From Anabaena sp. WA102 (GTDB taxonomy: Bacteria > Cyanobacteriota > Cyanobacteriia > Cyanobacteriales > Nostocaceae): a DNA stretch of 64,000 nucleotides. Under the pieces are notes generated by a model. The model was not told where the DNA came from. It saw only the letters and a list, made by a program, of their open reading frames with translations, and made no database searches. Both the position numbers and the translations under genes were made by a program. The stretch is from positions 1 to 64,000 of the forward strand of contig NZ_CP011457.1 in the NCBI RefSeq assembly GCF_001277295.1. Reading direction: 5' to 3'. Shown here in pieces: positions 24,596 through 34,724 of the stretch (positions are counted from its first letter, which is position 1; each line of letters begins with the position of its first letter).

Positions 24596-26807
24596 CCCAC
24601 ATTCCGCACCCTAAACTTTCACAGATCAAAAAAGCCAGCCAAGTAGTACATAATAACTAAAGACAACTCAAAGATTAAGATACTTAATGAGAAGAAGTAG
24701 CATTAGAAAGGGCATGGTGTGAGAAAGTGAAACTTGGTAACAAAAGAAAAAAATGAATTGATAACCAAATAAGAAATAATTGATGACAACAGAAATATTA
24801 GAGGCAACTGTTGTGAAATTAAAACCGCAAGAAATAGAAATTCAGAACATAGACCATCTAGGGATAGTAGCAGGAATAATAGATTCAATAGGAATAGTAG
24901 AAATAATAAATGAATTAATAGGAATCGAAAAAGACGAAAAAGTAAATGCAGGTCAAGTAGTAAAAGCCATGATCATAAACGGGTTAGGATTTGTATCCAA
25001 ACCGTTATATATGTTTCCCAAATATTTTGAAACAATCGCCTGTGAACATCTAATAGGAGCAGGAGTAAAACCAGAATATCTCAACGACGATAAACTGGGG
25101 AGAGTCATGGATAAACTATTTATAAAAGGATTGGATACAATATTTTTTATCATCGCAGTAAAAGCAGCCAAAAAATTTGGAGTATCACTATCAACATCAC
25201 ACCTAGACTCATCATCAATGCACGTGCATGGGCAGTATAACACTAGCTTACCAGAAGTAATATTTGAGAATCAAAAAGTAGGAGATAACCAAGAATTAGA
25301 GGAATTAGCAGTAAAATCACCAAAAGAAATTACAATTACCTACGGTTATTCCCGTGACCACAGACCAGACTTAAAACAGTTCATTATAGAAATGATATGT
25401 TCAGGGGATGGAGACATCCCAATATTTTTAAAACTAGCATCAGGAAACCAAACAGATTCATCATGCTTTGGTCAAATAGCAGTAGAATATCAAAAACAAT
25501 TAGAAGTTAATAGTCTCATTGTTGCTGACTCAGCATTATATACAGAATCAAACCTAAAAATGATGTCAGATTTACAGTGGTTATGTCGAGTACCATTAAC
25601 CATAAAAGCAGCAAAATCATTAATATCAACAATACCAGAATCAGAATTTATTGATAGTACAATACCAGGATATAAATTAGCATCAAAAACCGAAAATTAT
25701 GCCGAAATAGAACAAAGATGGCTAGTGGTACAAAGTCAAGAGAGAAGAGAATCAGACCTGCGTAAACTCACCCAAAAAATTATCAAAGCAGAATCAAAAG
25801 CTGTGCAAGATTTGAAAAAATTATCACAAGAAGAATTTGCTTGTGAAGCAGATGCTATCAAAGCATTATCAAAATTATCAAAACAATTCAAATATCACCA
25901 AATTAACGTAAGTATTGTTACTCAAATCAAATCTAAGACAAAAGATTCTCCACAAGAAATATGTTACCAAATATCAGCTACAGTCTCCCAGGATGAAAGT
26001 AAAATTAATACAGAATTGCTGAGTGCGGGACGTTTTATTATTGCGACGAATGTTTTAGATTCAAAAGAACTTAGCGATGATTCCATGCTCAGTGAATATA
26101 AAGCCCAGCAGTCATGTGAAAGAGGGTTTGGTTTTCTTAAAGACCCATTATTTTTTGCAGACAGTATTTTCCTCAAAAGTCCTGAAAGAATAGAGTCTTT
26201 GGGAATGATTATGGGTTTATGTCTATTGGTTTATACTTTGGCTCAACGACAAATTAGAAATGCTCTGAAAGAGTCTAAATCAACAATTAAAAATCAATTA
26301 GGTAAAGCAACTAACCGCCCTACTTTACGCTGGATTTTTCAATGCTTTCAATGTATTCATTTGGTGACAATCAATCAGGAAGAATATATTTCTAATTGGA
26401 ATCAGGACAGAGATTTTATCTTGCGTCTTTTACCAGATGATTGTTTACGTTACTATCAATTAGTCACCTAATTATTATCTCTATCAATTTAATTTTTCTG
26501 AGTGAAGATGAGCTAATCTCTTTGATTTATAGCTCCATTTTACTATGTCTATAATTTCATTTTTATCCTGTAAATATTAGTCTATTTTATGATTTTTCCC
26601 TTGAATATCTTCTTTTATTTATATGTTGACCTCTCCAGGTGGTGTTCATTCTTATTGCTCCTTATTGAGAATGGGTTTTGATGCCATTTTTGGTGATTTA
26701 CTGTTTCTCAAATGCCTTTTTTCACTGTATATGTCTGTTTTTATGCTAACTTTGATTTTTCATCTCCGTAATTTCCCTCTGGAACAGTTTGGGGTGCGGA
26801 ATGTGGG
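24596..26807 (+). mobile_element. IS1634-type insertion sequence in the PKS gene
   Basis: 2212 bp. Inverted ends CCCACATTCCGCACCCTAAA (24596) and, from the other side, CCCACATTCCGCACCCCAAA (26807 inward). A direct duplication ATATTA flanks it at 24590-24595 and 26808-26813. It carries one transposase gene in the opposite direction to the PKS. Intact ends, intact transposase and clean duplication point to a recent insertion. Confidence 0.9.
24783..26471 (+). CDS. IS1634-family DDE transposase
   Basis: 562 aa from ATG 24783 (TTG one codon before). The N-terminal domain (IDHLGIVAGIIDSIGIVEII, GQVVKAMIINGLGFVSKPLY) is the DUF4277-like region of IS1634 transposases; then HLDSSSMHVHGQY with the first catalytic Asp, the second in SLIVADSALYTESNLK, and the C-terminal E region near GFLKDPLFFADS. 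It appears complete and probably active. Confidence 0.9.
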   Translation: MTTEILEATVVKLKPQEIEIQNIDHLGIVAGIIDSIGIVEIINELIGIEKDEKVNAGQVVKAMIINGLGFVSKPLYMFPKYFETIACEHLIGAGVKPEYLNDDKLGRVMDKLFIKGLDTIFFIIAVKAAKKFGVSLSTSHLDSSSMHVHGQYNTSLPEVIFENQKVGDNQELEELAVKSPKEITITYGYSRDHRPDLKQFIIEMICSGDGDIPIFLKLASGNQTDSSCFGQIAVEYQKQLEVNSLIVADSALYTESNLKMMSDLQWLCRVPLTIKAAKSLISTIPESEFIDSTIPGYKLASKTENYAEIEQRWLVVQSQERRESDLRKLTQKIIKAESKAVQDLKKLSQEEFACEADAIKALSKLSKQFKYHQINVSIVTQIKSKTKDSPQEICYQISATVSQDESKINTELLSAGRFIIATNVLDSKELSDDSMLSEYKAQQSCERGFGFLKDPLFFADSIFLKSPERIESLGMIMGLCLLVYTLAQRQIRNALKESKSTIKNQLGKATNRPTLRWIFQCFQCIHLVTINQEEYISNWNQDRDFILRLLPDDCLRYYQLVT

Positions 26808-28561
26808 ATATTAGCATACTGTGAACCTTGCCCTGTAAACAAAAATGCGATTTTTGGGCGTTTTTTGCTAGTCAGTTGACCTTTCACTAATCCTAAAGTA
26901 TTTTGTTTCGCGGCAAAAGCTTGCAATTGCATTAGTAACTGTTCAGTTGATTTAGCTACTAATGCAAGGCGGTAATCAAAATGCGAGCGCCCTGTATTAG
27001 CTGTAAAGCAGATATCTGCAATTGCTGCTGTAGAATTACTTTCAATAAACTTCTCATAACTTTGTGCTAAATCTTGTAATCCTTGCTCTGTTGTTGCTGA
27101 TAATGACAAAATATGCAGTGGACGCTCATTGGAATCCCAACTTTTAACCTGCGTGGCTTGTTTGGGTGCTTCCTCTAAAATTAAATGCACATTTGTTCCA
27201 CTCATCCCGAAGGAACTAACTCCAGCTAAACGCTTGCCTGTTTTTGAATCCCAAGGAGTTAATTCTGTAGGGACTACAATTGGGAGCTTTGCCCACGGAA
27301 TATAAGGATTGGGATTTTTAAAATGGAGATGAGGCGGTATTTGCTGATGCTGTAGAGAAAGAACCACTTTGATCAAACTAGCTATCCCTGCTGCTGGCTC
27401 CAGATGTCCAAAATTGGTCTTAACCGAACCAATCTTAAGAGGTTCATCCTCTGAGCGACCTTGAGCTAACACCTTATTTAAAGCTAATACCTCAATTGGA
27501 TCTCCTAATGGGGTTCCTGTTCCGTGGGCTTCTACATATTGAATTTGACTTGGCTCCACTTTGGCATTTTCTAAAGCTTGGCGAATTAAAGATTCTTGAG
27601 CAGAACCATTGGGGGCTGTCAGTCCATTACTTTTACCATCATGGTTGACTGCGGAGCCTTTAATTAAAGCCAATATCTGATCTCCATCGGCTACAGCATC
27701 AGATAGGCGTTTTAGAACAACAATTCCACAACCTTCTCCCCTGGTATAACCATCAGCAGCAGCATCAAAAGTTTTGCAACGACCATCTGTCGATAAGGCT
27801 TTCAACTTACAGAAAGCAATAGTTGGTTCGGGGGACAATATTAGGCTAACTCCACCAGCTAATGCAAGATCGCTTTCTCCTGAACGTAGGCTTTGACATG
27901 CAAGATGAACTCCTAAACTAGAAGAAGAACAACTGGTATCCAAAAATAAATTTAGGCCTTGTAGCCCTAACACATAAGACAAACGCCCAGATGCAATACT
28001 TCTAGTATTTCCTAAACTGTTGTAAGCATTAATCCATGTCGAATCTCCAGAATTGAGATGAAACAGGGAATAGTCCTCAAAACCAATTCCCATAAACACC
28101 CCTGTTTTAGAGCCTTGTAATCGTTCTGGTGCAATTCCTGCATTTTCTAGGGCTTCCCAACTTACTTCTAAAAGCAGTCTTTGCTGTGGGTCCATGTTTA
28201 CTGCTTCTCTTGGGGAAATCCCAAAGAATTGGCAGTCGAAACTATCTACTTCATCTAAGAAGCCTCCATAACGGGTGTACATTTTTCCTGGAGTATTGGG
28301 ATCTGGATGATAGTAATGCTCCACATTCCATCTTTGTGGAGGAATTTTATCAATTGCATCTACTCCATTTTGCAGTAAATGCCAAAATGTTTGGGTATCG
28401 TTTACTCCTCCAGGAAAACGACAACCTATACCGATAATGGCGATTGGTTCTCTCTTTTTTTGTTCTGCTGCTTCTATTTGGGTACGTGCTTGCTTTAAAG
28501 CTTGAAGTATTCTGTTTGATGAATAAATTTCTTCTGGATTTTGTTTAGAAACCTGATACAT
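26741..28561 (-). pseudogene. PKS, 5' part: KS domain and start of AT
   Basis: Residues 1-40 form a helical docking region; then a ketosynthase: PIAIIGIGCRFPGG, active-site Cys in LDTSCSSSSLGVHLA, His in VEAHGTGTPLGDP and in NFGHLEPAAGI. A linker and the first AT strand (KIAFLFTGQGSQYA) follow, and the frame then runs into the IS at 26807, adding foreign residues up to the stop at 26741. Excising the IS with one ATATTA copy gives GQGSQYANMGRELYET and the rest of the AT. The KS should extend the FAAL-loaded acyl chain by two carbons. Start codon is 5 bp after the FAAL gene. Confidence 0.9.
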
Positions 28562-28566
28562 TTTTT

Positions 28567-31077
28567 TTAGCCTCTCAACAAGTTTTCTAGTACTTCTAAT
28601 TCCTGAGCAATTGATTTCTCAATTTCATTTTCTAACGAATCAAATAATGGTGATGAAGTATTTTGTTCTAATTTTATTTGCAATTCTGTGGCTTTTGGAG
28701 TCTCTGCTGTTTTTACCCTAACTTCCTTAGCTAAGTATTGAGCTAAAGATGCAATTGTAGGGTAATTCCAAAGGATTGTTGGTTCTAAAGAATGTTGTAG
28801 CCATTCTGATAAATCTTGTGCTGCCTCCACTGCCATTACTGAGTCCATGCCATAATCTGAAAAAGAATTAGTAGGAATAATTGACATAACATTTATTTTT
28901 AATTTTTGAGCCAGCCAATTTTCAATCCAACTTTGTATATACTCAGTATTATAATTGTCATTGTCTTCTATAGAGTGAGCTTGGTTATCTTCTACTAATT
29001 TTAGTAAATCTTGATTTTCAGCAAATTCTAAACTAACCCTAGACTCACTTTCAGATTTATTTTTGGATATATTACGTCGCAGTAATTCATCAAGTTCATT
29101 ATCTTCCCCTGCTAGAGTTTGTTCCATATCACCTATGCTTGTCACATAATTAGATATCTGAGTAGTTAAAGCATTAGTATCAGATACAGCTAGTTCGTCT
29201 GCACGAGCTTTGCTTTTATCTTTTATGTTGACTGAATTACGACTTGAGTTTTTGATAGATGTTGTTGAAGGGTGGATGTGTTTAGATTCTGTTGGCTGCA
29301 TTTTTGTTTGCGATTTTACAGACTCTATTACTTCAGATTTCCATAGACCTACAGTATTTAAAGAATCTTCTAAAAACCCACTGCGACAGGCGTGACGCTG
29401 AATCTTTCCACTAGATGTTTTAGGTATACTGCTAGGTTTAAGGAACGCTACTGCATAAACTTGCAGTTCATGTTGTTCTGATACCGCCTTACGGATACTG
29501 CTGGCGATTCCATCTACATCCAAATTCCGCAGATAAGCCCGTTCTACCTCTACTGCTATAACTAGTTGCTCTTGATCTTTAACCTCTATTGAAAAAGCTG
29601 CACAACTACTACTGTGTAAAGCTGGATGAGAATTCTCTACAGTCAGTTCAATATCTTGAGGATAGTAGTTACGTCCTCGAATAATAATTACATCTTTAAT
29701 GCGTCCAGTAACGTACAATTCCCCATCTTGCAAAAATCCTAAGTCACCAGTGCGAAGAAATGGTCCTTCACCTGTATCCATCAAATAGGCATGAAAAGTC
29801 TGTTGAGTTTGTTCTGGTTTTCTCCAATACCCCAGAGCAACACTTTCTCCAGATACCCAGATTTCTCCAACTTCTCCGTCTGCACAGGTAGTCTTTGTTT
29901 CGGGGTGAGCAATTACTATTTTTTGATCTAACCAATTACAGCCACAACTTGTAATTGCTTGGGCATTTGCTGAGTCCTCAACAGCATCCGCAACTCGGTT
30001 TTGTGACAATTCCCTTCCATCAACCAAGCGAACAATAGGGCTTTCACTCGTTAGACCACCACTGACAAATAAAGTTGTTTCAGCCATGCCGTAACAAGGA
30101 TAGAATGCCTCCATGCGGAAACCACAATCAGCAAAAGTCTTAGCAAAACGTTCCAGTGTTTTAACACGAATGGGTTCTGCACCAGTAAACGCAACTTTCC
30201 AACTGTTCAAGTCAAGTCCTGCTATTTGTTCGGGTTTAATCTTTTGTACACACAGTTCATAAGCAAAATTTGGACCGCCACTGGTGGTTGCTTTAAAGTC
30301 AGAAATTGCTTGCAACCAACGTATAGGCTTCTGAAGAAAAGCCACTGGTGGCATAAGTGTGACTGGAAAACCTCCATAGATTGGCTGTAGAACTCCACCT
30401 ATTAATCCCATATCGTGATAAGGTGGTAACCAAATCACACCTTTACTTTTGGGTTCATGCTCAAAAGATTGATGTATTAAGCCTAAATTATGCAATAAAT
30501 TGCCATGAGAAACCATCACTCCTTTTGGCATTCCTGTAGACCCAGAAGTGTACTGGAGAAATGCTAAAGTATCTCTGTTTAATTGTGGCGACTGCCAATC
30601 ATTAGCCAGGCTAATATTAATATCATCAGTAGTTATATAATTTAATTTTGTACCAGGCAGTTCTTCTTTTAAAGTCTTTTCTATATTGCTGATAACTGAT
30701 TTCGTTGTCAGGATAATAGTTGCTTGGGCATCAGCCACAATTGCTTGTAATCTATGGTTATGATGGTTACGTCTGGGAGGATATGCTGGAACTGCTATTA
30801 CTCCTGCATATAAACATCCAAAAAAAGCAGTAATAAATTCTAGCCCTGGTTGATAAAGTAAAAGTGATCTTTTACCGATTGCTCCCTGGCTTTGCAGCAT
30901 CATTGCAATGGATCGCGCTTTTATATCTAACTCTTGATAGGTAAGGTCGACTTGTCCTGTTTCTCCATTCGAGAGAAAGGTAAAGGCAATTTCATTTGCT
31001 TGATTCTCTTGTCTATAACAAAGTAAATCTACTATGTTAGCAATGTAATTTAGATTATTTTTACTAGAAACTAACAT
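28567..31077 (-). CDS. Fatty acyl-AMP ligase with C-terminal carrier protein
   Basis: 836 aa from ATG 31077 (a TTG lies 9 bp upstream). The FAAL region (1-585) has the AMP-binding signature LQYTSGSTGMPKGVMVSHGN, PYHDMGLIGG, YGMAETTLFVSGG, RTGDLGFLQDGELYVTGRIK and RGRNYYPQDIE. FAALs activate free fatty acids as adenylates and load them on a carrier protein. A 130-residue low-complexity linker precedes an ACP (YGMDSVMAVEAAQDL, about 745). This is the first gene of the cluster and supplies the acyl starter to the PKS. Confidence 0.9.
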   Translation of the reverse strand: MLVSSKNNLNYIANIVDLLCYRQENQANEIAFTFLSNGETGQVDLTYQELDIKARSIAMMLQSQGAIGKRSLLLYQPGLEFITAFFGCLYAGVIAVPAYPPRRNHHNHRLQAIVADAQATIILTTKSVISNIEKTLKEELPGTKLNYITTDDINISLANDWQSPQLNRDTLAFLQYTSGSTGMPKGVMVSHGNLLHNLGLIHQSFEHEPKSKGVIWLPPYHDMGLIGGVLQPIYGGFPVTLMPPVAFLQKPIRWLQAISDFKATTSGGPNFAYELCVQKIKPEQIAGLDLNSWKVAFTGAEPIRVKTLERFAKTFADCGFRMEAFYPCYGMAETTLFVSGGLTSESPIVRLVDGRELSQNRVADAVEDSANAQAITSCGCNWLDQKIVIAHPETKTTCADGEVGEIWVSGESVALGYWRKPEQTQQTFHAYLMDTGEGPFLRTGDLGFLQDGELYVTGRIKDVIIIRGRNYYPQDIELTVENSHPALHSSSCAAFSIEVKDQEQLVIAVEVERAYLRNLDVDGIASSIRKAVSEQHELQVYAVAFLKPSSIPKTSSGKIQRHACRSGFLEDSLNTVGLWKSEVIESVKSQTKMQPTESKHIHPSTTSIKNSSRNSVNIKDKSKARADELAVSDTNALTTQISNYVTSIGDMEQTLAGEDNELDELLRRNISKNKSESESRVSLEFAENQDLLKLVEDNQAHSIEDNDNYNTEYIQSWIENWLAQKLKINVMSIIPTNSFSDYGMDSVMAVEAAQDLSEWLQHSLEPTILWNYPTIASLAQYLAKEVRVKTAETPKATELQIKLEQNTSSPLFDSLENEIEKSIAQELEVLENLLRG

Positions 31078-31161
31078 TTTTAACAATACACTCCTTAGAG
31101 GCTACAGTAATTTTAGTATAACTACGACTTACGCATTGACAAAAAAACTAATCCATGTTGA

Positions 31162-31317
31162 TTAAGCAGCAGAAGCATTAGTAAGATTCTCCACAATGTA
31201 GTCACGCACAACTAAAATGAATAAGTTTCTTTCCACTTTATACCCAAATAGAAAACCCAATTTCTGGTTTTTTAAAAATTTTAAGTTTTCTACTCCTGAT
31301 AGCGTGGCGTTAGCCAT
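31162..31317 (-). CDS. Possible small protein, 51 aa
   Basis: A short frame from ATG 31317 that overlaps the end of the HTH gene by 28 bp. The product is basic and hydrophobic (KLGFLFGYKVERNLFILVVR). No family known. It may be a real, coupled gene or only a chance frame between the regulator and the FAAL gene. Confidence 0.25.
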   Translation of the reverse strand: MANATLSGVENLKFLKNQKLGFLFGYKVERNLFILVVRDYIVENLTNASAA

Positions 31318-31583
31318 GTACCAACTGTCCCCTTTTCCCCCCATTCCCCAAGTTTCTGCTCAATCTTGTCCATAGCCATAGGTGAGGGCTTAGATCGCCC
31401 ATTCTCCCAACGGTTAATAGTGCCATAGGTCACACCTAGATAAGCCCCAAACTGTTCTTGAGTAAGTCCAGTCAACAGGCGAAACTCCCGAATTAGCCCC
31501 CCAATTTCGGGTTGTTTGACCAGTAATGGTCTTTTTAACATCTGGTTCATGCCTGATGTAACGAGTAATATATCTTTTGACAT
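31290..31583 (-). CDS. XRE-type helix-turn-helix regulator
   Basis: 97 aa from ATG 31583; later ATGs at 31550 and 31541 are also possible. The HTH is classical: IGGLIREFRLLTGLTQEQFG, AYLGVTYGTINRWENGRSKP. C-terminal helix MDKIEQKLGEWG. Transcribed towards the FAAL gene about 200 bp away, it may regulate the cluster; that link is by position only. Confidence 0.75.
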   Translation of the reverse strand: MSKDILLVTSGMNQMLKRPLLVKQPEIGGLIREFRLLTGLTQEQFGAYLGVTYGTINRWENGRSKPSPMAMDKIEQKLGEWGEKGTVGTWLTPRYQE

Positions 31584-31759
31584 AATAAGCACATTTAAAA
31601 ATAAAAGCAATAGCAAAAACCGCTAAATTCAGGAAATTTTTCTGATTTTTTGTTTTTCCTCATTTTTGACTTGTATAAAGTCGAAATATGCACTAAGTAA
31701 ATCCAGTGTCATCTACCAAAAGATAGATATTAAATAAATGCCTACAGCGATTTCTAGGG

Positions 31760-31795
31760 AGCGATAGCTACGCTGATCAAAGGTATCGCTTACTT
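31760..31795. repeat. Dispersed palindromic repeat
   Basis: AGCGATAGCTACGCTGATCA followed by AAGGTATCGCT. Related stretches occur at 46173-46203 and 46766-46796 (GCGATAGCTCCGCT type). Such short imperfect palindromes are scattered through Nostoc-type genomes. All have GCGATAG cores flanked by complementary arms. Confidence 0.6.
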
Positions 31796-31814
31796 GCCTT
31801 CCATCCCTTCAGAA

Positions 31815-32021
31815 TCAACTATCCTGAAAAATCCATTCCCGCCCCGCTTTTTCTGGGGTGTAGTAAAGCTTGCGTTCACCAAACACTTCACCACCAGCAG
31901 TAATTAATCGAAACTGCCAACAATGGGCTTCTGTGTAGAATACCAACAAGGTAACATTATTAATAATGGTAACTGAATCAATTTTCGTAAACATTGCCGT
32001 TTTAGTATCTAAATCAATCAA
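31815..32021 (-). CDS. Hypothetical protein, 68 aa
   Basis: Small beta-rich product (IDSVTIINNVTLLVFYTEAH, FRLITAGGEVFGERKLYYTP). Lone gene on the minus strand, no family recognised. The even hydrophobic pattern makes it look like a folded protein rather than a chance frame. Confidence 0.45.
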   Translation of the reverse strand: MIDLDTKTAMFTKIDSVTIINNVTLLVFYTEAHCWQFRLITAGGEVFGERKLYYTPEKAGREWIFQDS

Positions 32022-32174
32022 AACTTCTCGGTATTTTAAAATAGGTTTTTACTTTAGTTGAAACATAGAGTATTTATGAAAAAGTAACTATTTAAAGTTA
32101 AAATATTAGATAGACACAAACAAATTAAATTAGAGAAACCGAGCTTGTAATAACAATTTCTAGTATAGCATTTT

Positions 32175-33116
32175 ATGAACAAAAATGAAATCACTGCTAA
32201 TTACGATGAATCTTGGAAAGAAGCCTTAAACGAATATTTTGATAGTTTCTTATCCTTCTTCTTTCCTGTGGCTTATAAAGCAATTGATTGGACAAAACCA
32301 CCGGAATCACTTGATAAAGAACTACAGCAAATTACAGCTTCATCAAAAAGTGAAAAACGCATAGCAGATAAACTGTACAAAGTTTGGTTATTGGATAAAA
32401 CACAAGTATGGATTTTAATTCATATTGAGATTCAAAGCCAATATGATGTTGACTTTGAAGAACGAATGTACATTTATAATTACCGAGCCTTTGACCTTTA
32501 TCATAAATTTGTGGTGGGTTTGGCAATTTTAGGTGATACAAGTTCCACTTGGCGACCTAACAGTTATCATCAAGCCATGTTAGATTGTGAATTAAGTCTG
32601 AAGTTCCCCATTGCCAAACTCCTGGACTACGAATCACGGTGGAATGAACTAGAATCAAGTGATAATCCCTTTGCTATCATAGTAATGGCGCACTTGAAAA
32701 CCAAAGCCACTACGGGGAATTTATCAGAACGGGAACAATGGAAATGGACATTAATTAAGGGACTTTACGAGCGAGGCTTAACAAAAGAAAAAATTGTTAC
32801 CCTTTTTAAGATAATTGATAAAATGATGACATTACCCAAAGAATTGCAACGAGGATTAGTAGCTAAAATCAAACATTTAGAGGAGGAAAATCAAATGCCT
32901 TTTATTAGTCCAACAGAAGAATTAGCAATGGAACGCGGTGAACAACAACTAATTATTCGGCAACTAAATCGGCGAATTGGTGAAATTAAATCATCATTCA
33001 TTGACACAATTCGGACATTAACAATTGACCAATTAGAATTACTCGGTGAAGCGCTCTTGGATTTCTCCTCTATCACTGATTTAGAACAATGGTTACAAAA
33101 TAAACCAGAGTCTTAG
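32175..33116 (+). CDS. Rpn-family nuclease-like protein with DUF4351 tail
   Basis: 313 aa. The N-terminal half fits the Rpn/PD-(D/E)XK transposase-like family common in cyanobacteria: LNEYFDSFLSFFFPVAYKAI, then VWILIHIEIQSQYDVDFEER with the catalytic E-x-Q strand, and RMYIYNYRAFDLY. The C-terminal 55 residues (QLIIRQLNRRIGEIKSSFID, LTIDQLELLGEALLDF) match DUF4351. These proteins cut DNA and promote recombination. A CCCCAC/GTGGGG hairpin (33130-33155) lies behind it. Single gene, start clear. Confidence 0.8.
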   Translation: MNKNEITANYDESWKEALNEYFDSFLSFFFPVAYKAIDWTKPPESLDKELQQITASSKSEKRIADKLYKVWLLDKTQVWILIHIEIQSQYDVDFEERMYIYNYRAFDLYHKFVVGLAILGDTSSTWRPNSYHQAMLDCELSLKFPIAKLLDYESRWNELESSDNPFAIIVMAHLKTKATTGNLSEREQWKWTLIKGLYERGLTKEKIVTLFKIIDKMMTLPKELQRGLVAKIKHLEEENQMPFISPTEELAMERGEQQLIIRQLNRRIGEIKSSFIDTIRTLTIDQLELLGEALLDFSSITDLEQWLQNKPES

Positions 33117-33267
33117 ATTAAGTAAAAACCCCACTTTTCATTGACTACTGTGGGGTCAAACAACTTCCCTGAAACTGAGATTATTGGGAGAAATTAAATA
33201 TTGAACTAGCGATAACGCCTATACTGCTATAATTTTCTAATATATCGTCAGTTATGGAGATGCTTCC

Positions 33268-33991
33268 ATGAACACTCTCAAAACTCAATCAGATGATTAC
33301 TTTAAGAAAAATTGGGAAACATATCAAAAAGCCTTAGCTAATAATTACATGGAACACCGAGAAATTTATGGTGTTTTGCATAAATTGCTAACTGATTACT
33401 TGCCAACACCGTTTTCCTTGCTTGAACTTGGATGCGGTGATGCTAGTTTAACAGTTCAAGCTTTATTAAATACTACTGTTGCCTCCTATACCGGAATTGA
33501 CTTATCTGCGACTGAAGAAGGAAATTGCCCAAGGTAACATGGCACAAATTAACTGTGAACAAACTTTTATTGAAGACGACATATCGAAAGTTGTTGAGGA
33601 ACTAGCTAAAAACCGAAACCAAAGCTTTGATGTAGTTATGACTTCCTTTGTTTTACATCATCTAAGTTTGGCACAAAAAGATAAAGTCATTGAGCAAGTA
33701 TCTCATCTTCTGAAAACCAACGGTATATTTGTTTTGATTGACATAGTTTGCAAAGAAGAGGAAGACAAAGAACACTTTGTTAATCGCTACTTAGAAAATA
33801 TGCGTCAAAACTGGACTGCACTCTCGTCTCAAGATATGTCAATCATGGAAAATCATATATCTACTTATGATTTTCCCGAAACTCAAACTACTTTGTACCA
33901 ACTTGCACAAAAGCACAATTTTGTTCGTTTTGAATGCTTATACAAAGATACTCCTGAAGCTGCACAATTTTTATGTTTGACGTTTCAATAA
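33268..33991 (+). pseudogene. SAM-dependent methyltransferase, frameshifted
   Basis: First part (33268-33537) has LLELGCGDASLTVQALL, motif I of class I methyltransferases, and the acidic loop YTGIDLSAT. The frame then shifts by one base near 33515-33525: the other frame continues KKEIAQGNMAQINCEQTFIE, FDVVMTSFVLHHLSLAQKDK and GIFVLIDIVCKEEEDK to 33991. Both parts make one protein of about 240 residues. An extra base in a run of GAAGAAGG explains it. Substrate unknown; dead unless the base is a sequencing error. Confidence 0.8.
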
Positions 33992-34444
33992 AGAATTTAG
34001 CAATGATGATGAAGCTCGAAAACTTGTTTTTTGTAAACGACTAATAACATCAGGTAAGTCAATTAAATTTTGAGATGCTGCTTGCTCTAAAACGCCCAGC
34101 AAACCAGTCACTTTTAAACCGCGATTGCTGGCAATTTTTCTTCCTAGTCCATCATCAATAATAATTAAATTGGCATTTTCTTTTTTCGCTAAAAGAATAG
34201 CTGCTGTTTCTCCTGGATCTAAAACTTCTAAATCTGGACTCCCAGAAATATCAATATTTTTAATAATTAACCAACGAGGAGGATCATTAATCCAATTCTG
34301 AACTAAATTTGGTGATTTTTTATGCGACAATTCTTCCTGAACTATCTGCGGAATTAGCACTTGATGATAAAGTTGAGCAAGTATGTCAATTTCACCAATT
34401 AACACTAGATAACAAATTGGAGAAGTATCAGATATAACTAACAT
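33971..34444 (-). CDS. DUF3368 PIN-like toxin
   Basis: 157 aa. PIN-type acidic residues: D in VISDTSPICYLVL, E near IVQEELS, D/E in LDPGETAAILLAKKENANLI and D in IIIDDGLGRKIA. DUF3368 proteins are RNase-like toxins paired with UPF0175 antitoxins. The partner lies 4 bp upstream. Its end overlaps that of the broken methyltransferase on the other strand by 21 bp. Confidence 0.85.
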   Translation of the reverse strand: MLVISDTSPICYLVLIGEIDILAQLYHQVLIPQIVQEELSHKKSPNLVQNWINDPPRWLIIKNIDISGSPDLEVLDPGETAAILLAKKENANLIIIDDGLGRKIASNRGLKVTGLLGVLEQAASQNLIDLPDVISRLQKTSFRASSSLLNSLLKRQT

Positions 34445-34448
34445 TTTT

Positions 34449-34724
34449 CTACAAAATACCTGATTCTTGTAATTGTTGATGTGTTTGGTGATCTTGCTCT
34501 AAATCCATTTCATTATAAGCTAGATAAATGCCTTGAGATTGCAAAAAAGTATCTACCTCTAAACGGGTTTTCATACCTAATAATTCTCTTAATTTACCTA
34601 CACTAATTAAACCTTGACGATAAGCCTCAACTGCAATCATTTCCATGATTCTAGTATCTAAATCACCCCATTGTTCTGTCAGATAATGAGCTATAGCATC
34701 GGGTAAAACAATAGAAATTTGCAT
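34449..34724 (-). CDS. UPF0175 antitoxin
   Basis: 91 aa with the family's features: VLPDAIAHYLTEQWGDLDTR, then ALEAYRQGLISVGKLRELLG-like helix-turn-helix (here AVEAYRQGLISVGKLRELLG), and a C-terminal toxin-binding tail (LAYNEMDLEQD). It binds its promoter and neutralises the DUF3368 toxin encoded immediately downstream. Confidence 0.85.
   Translation of the reverse strand: MQISIVLPDAIAHYLTEQWGDLDTRIMEMIAVEAYRQGLISVGKLRELLGMKTRLEVDTFLQSQGIYLAYNEMDLEQDHQTHQQLQESGIL

Noticed and set aside
24703..24888. Minus-strand hydrophobic frame at the start of the IS
   Set aside because: It lies opposite the transposase start and its hydrophobicity follows from the AT-rich antisense sequence.
33128..33158. 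CCCCAC/GTGGGG hairpin as terminator of the Rpn-type gene
   Set aside because: On the plus strand there is no T run after the stem; the run lies on the other side, so termination of this gene there is doubtful.
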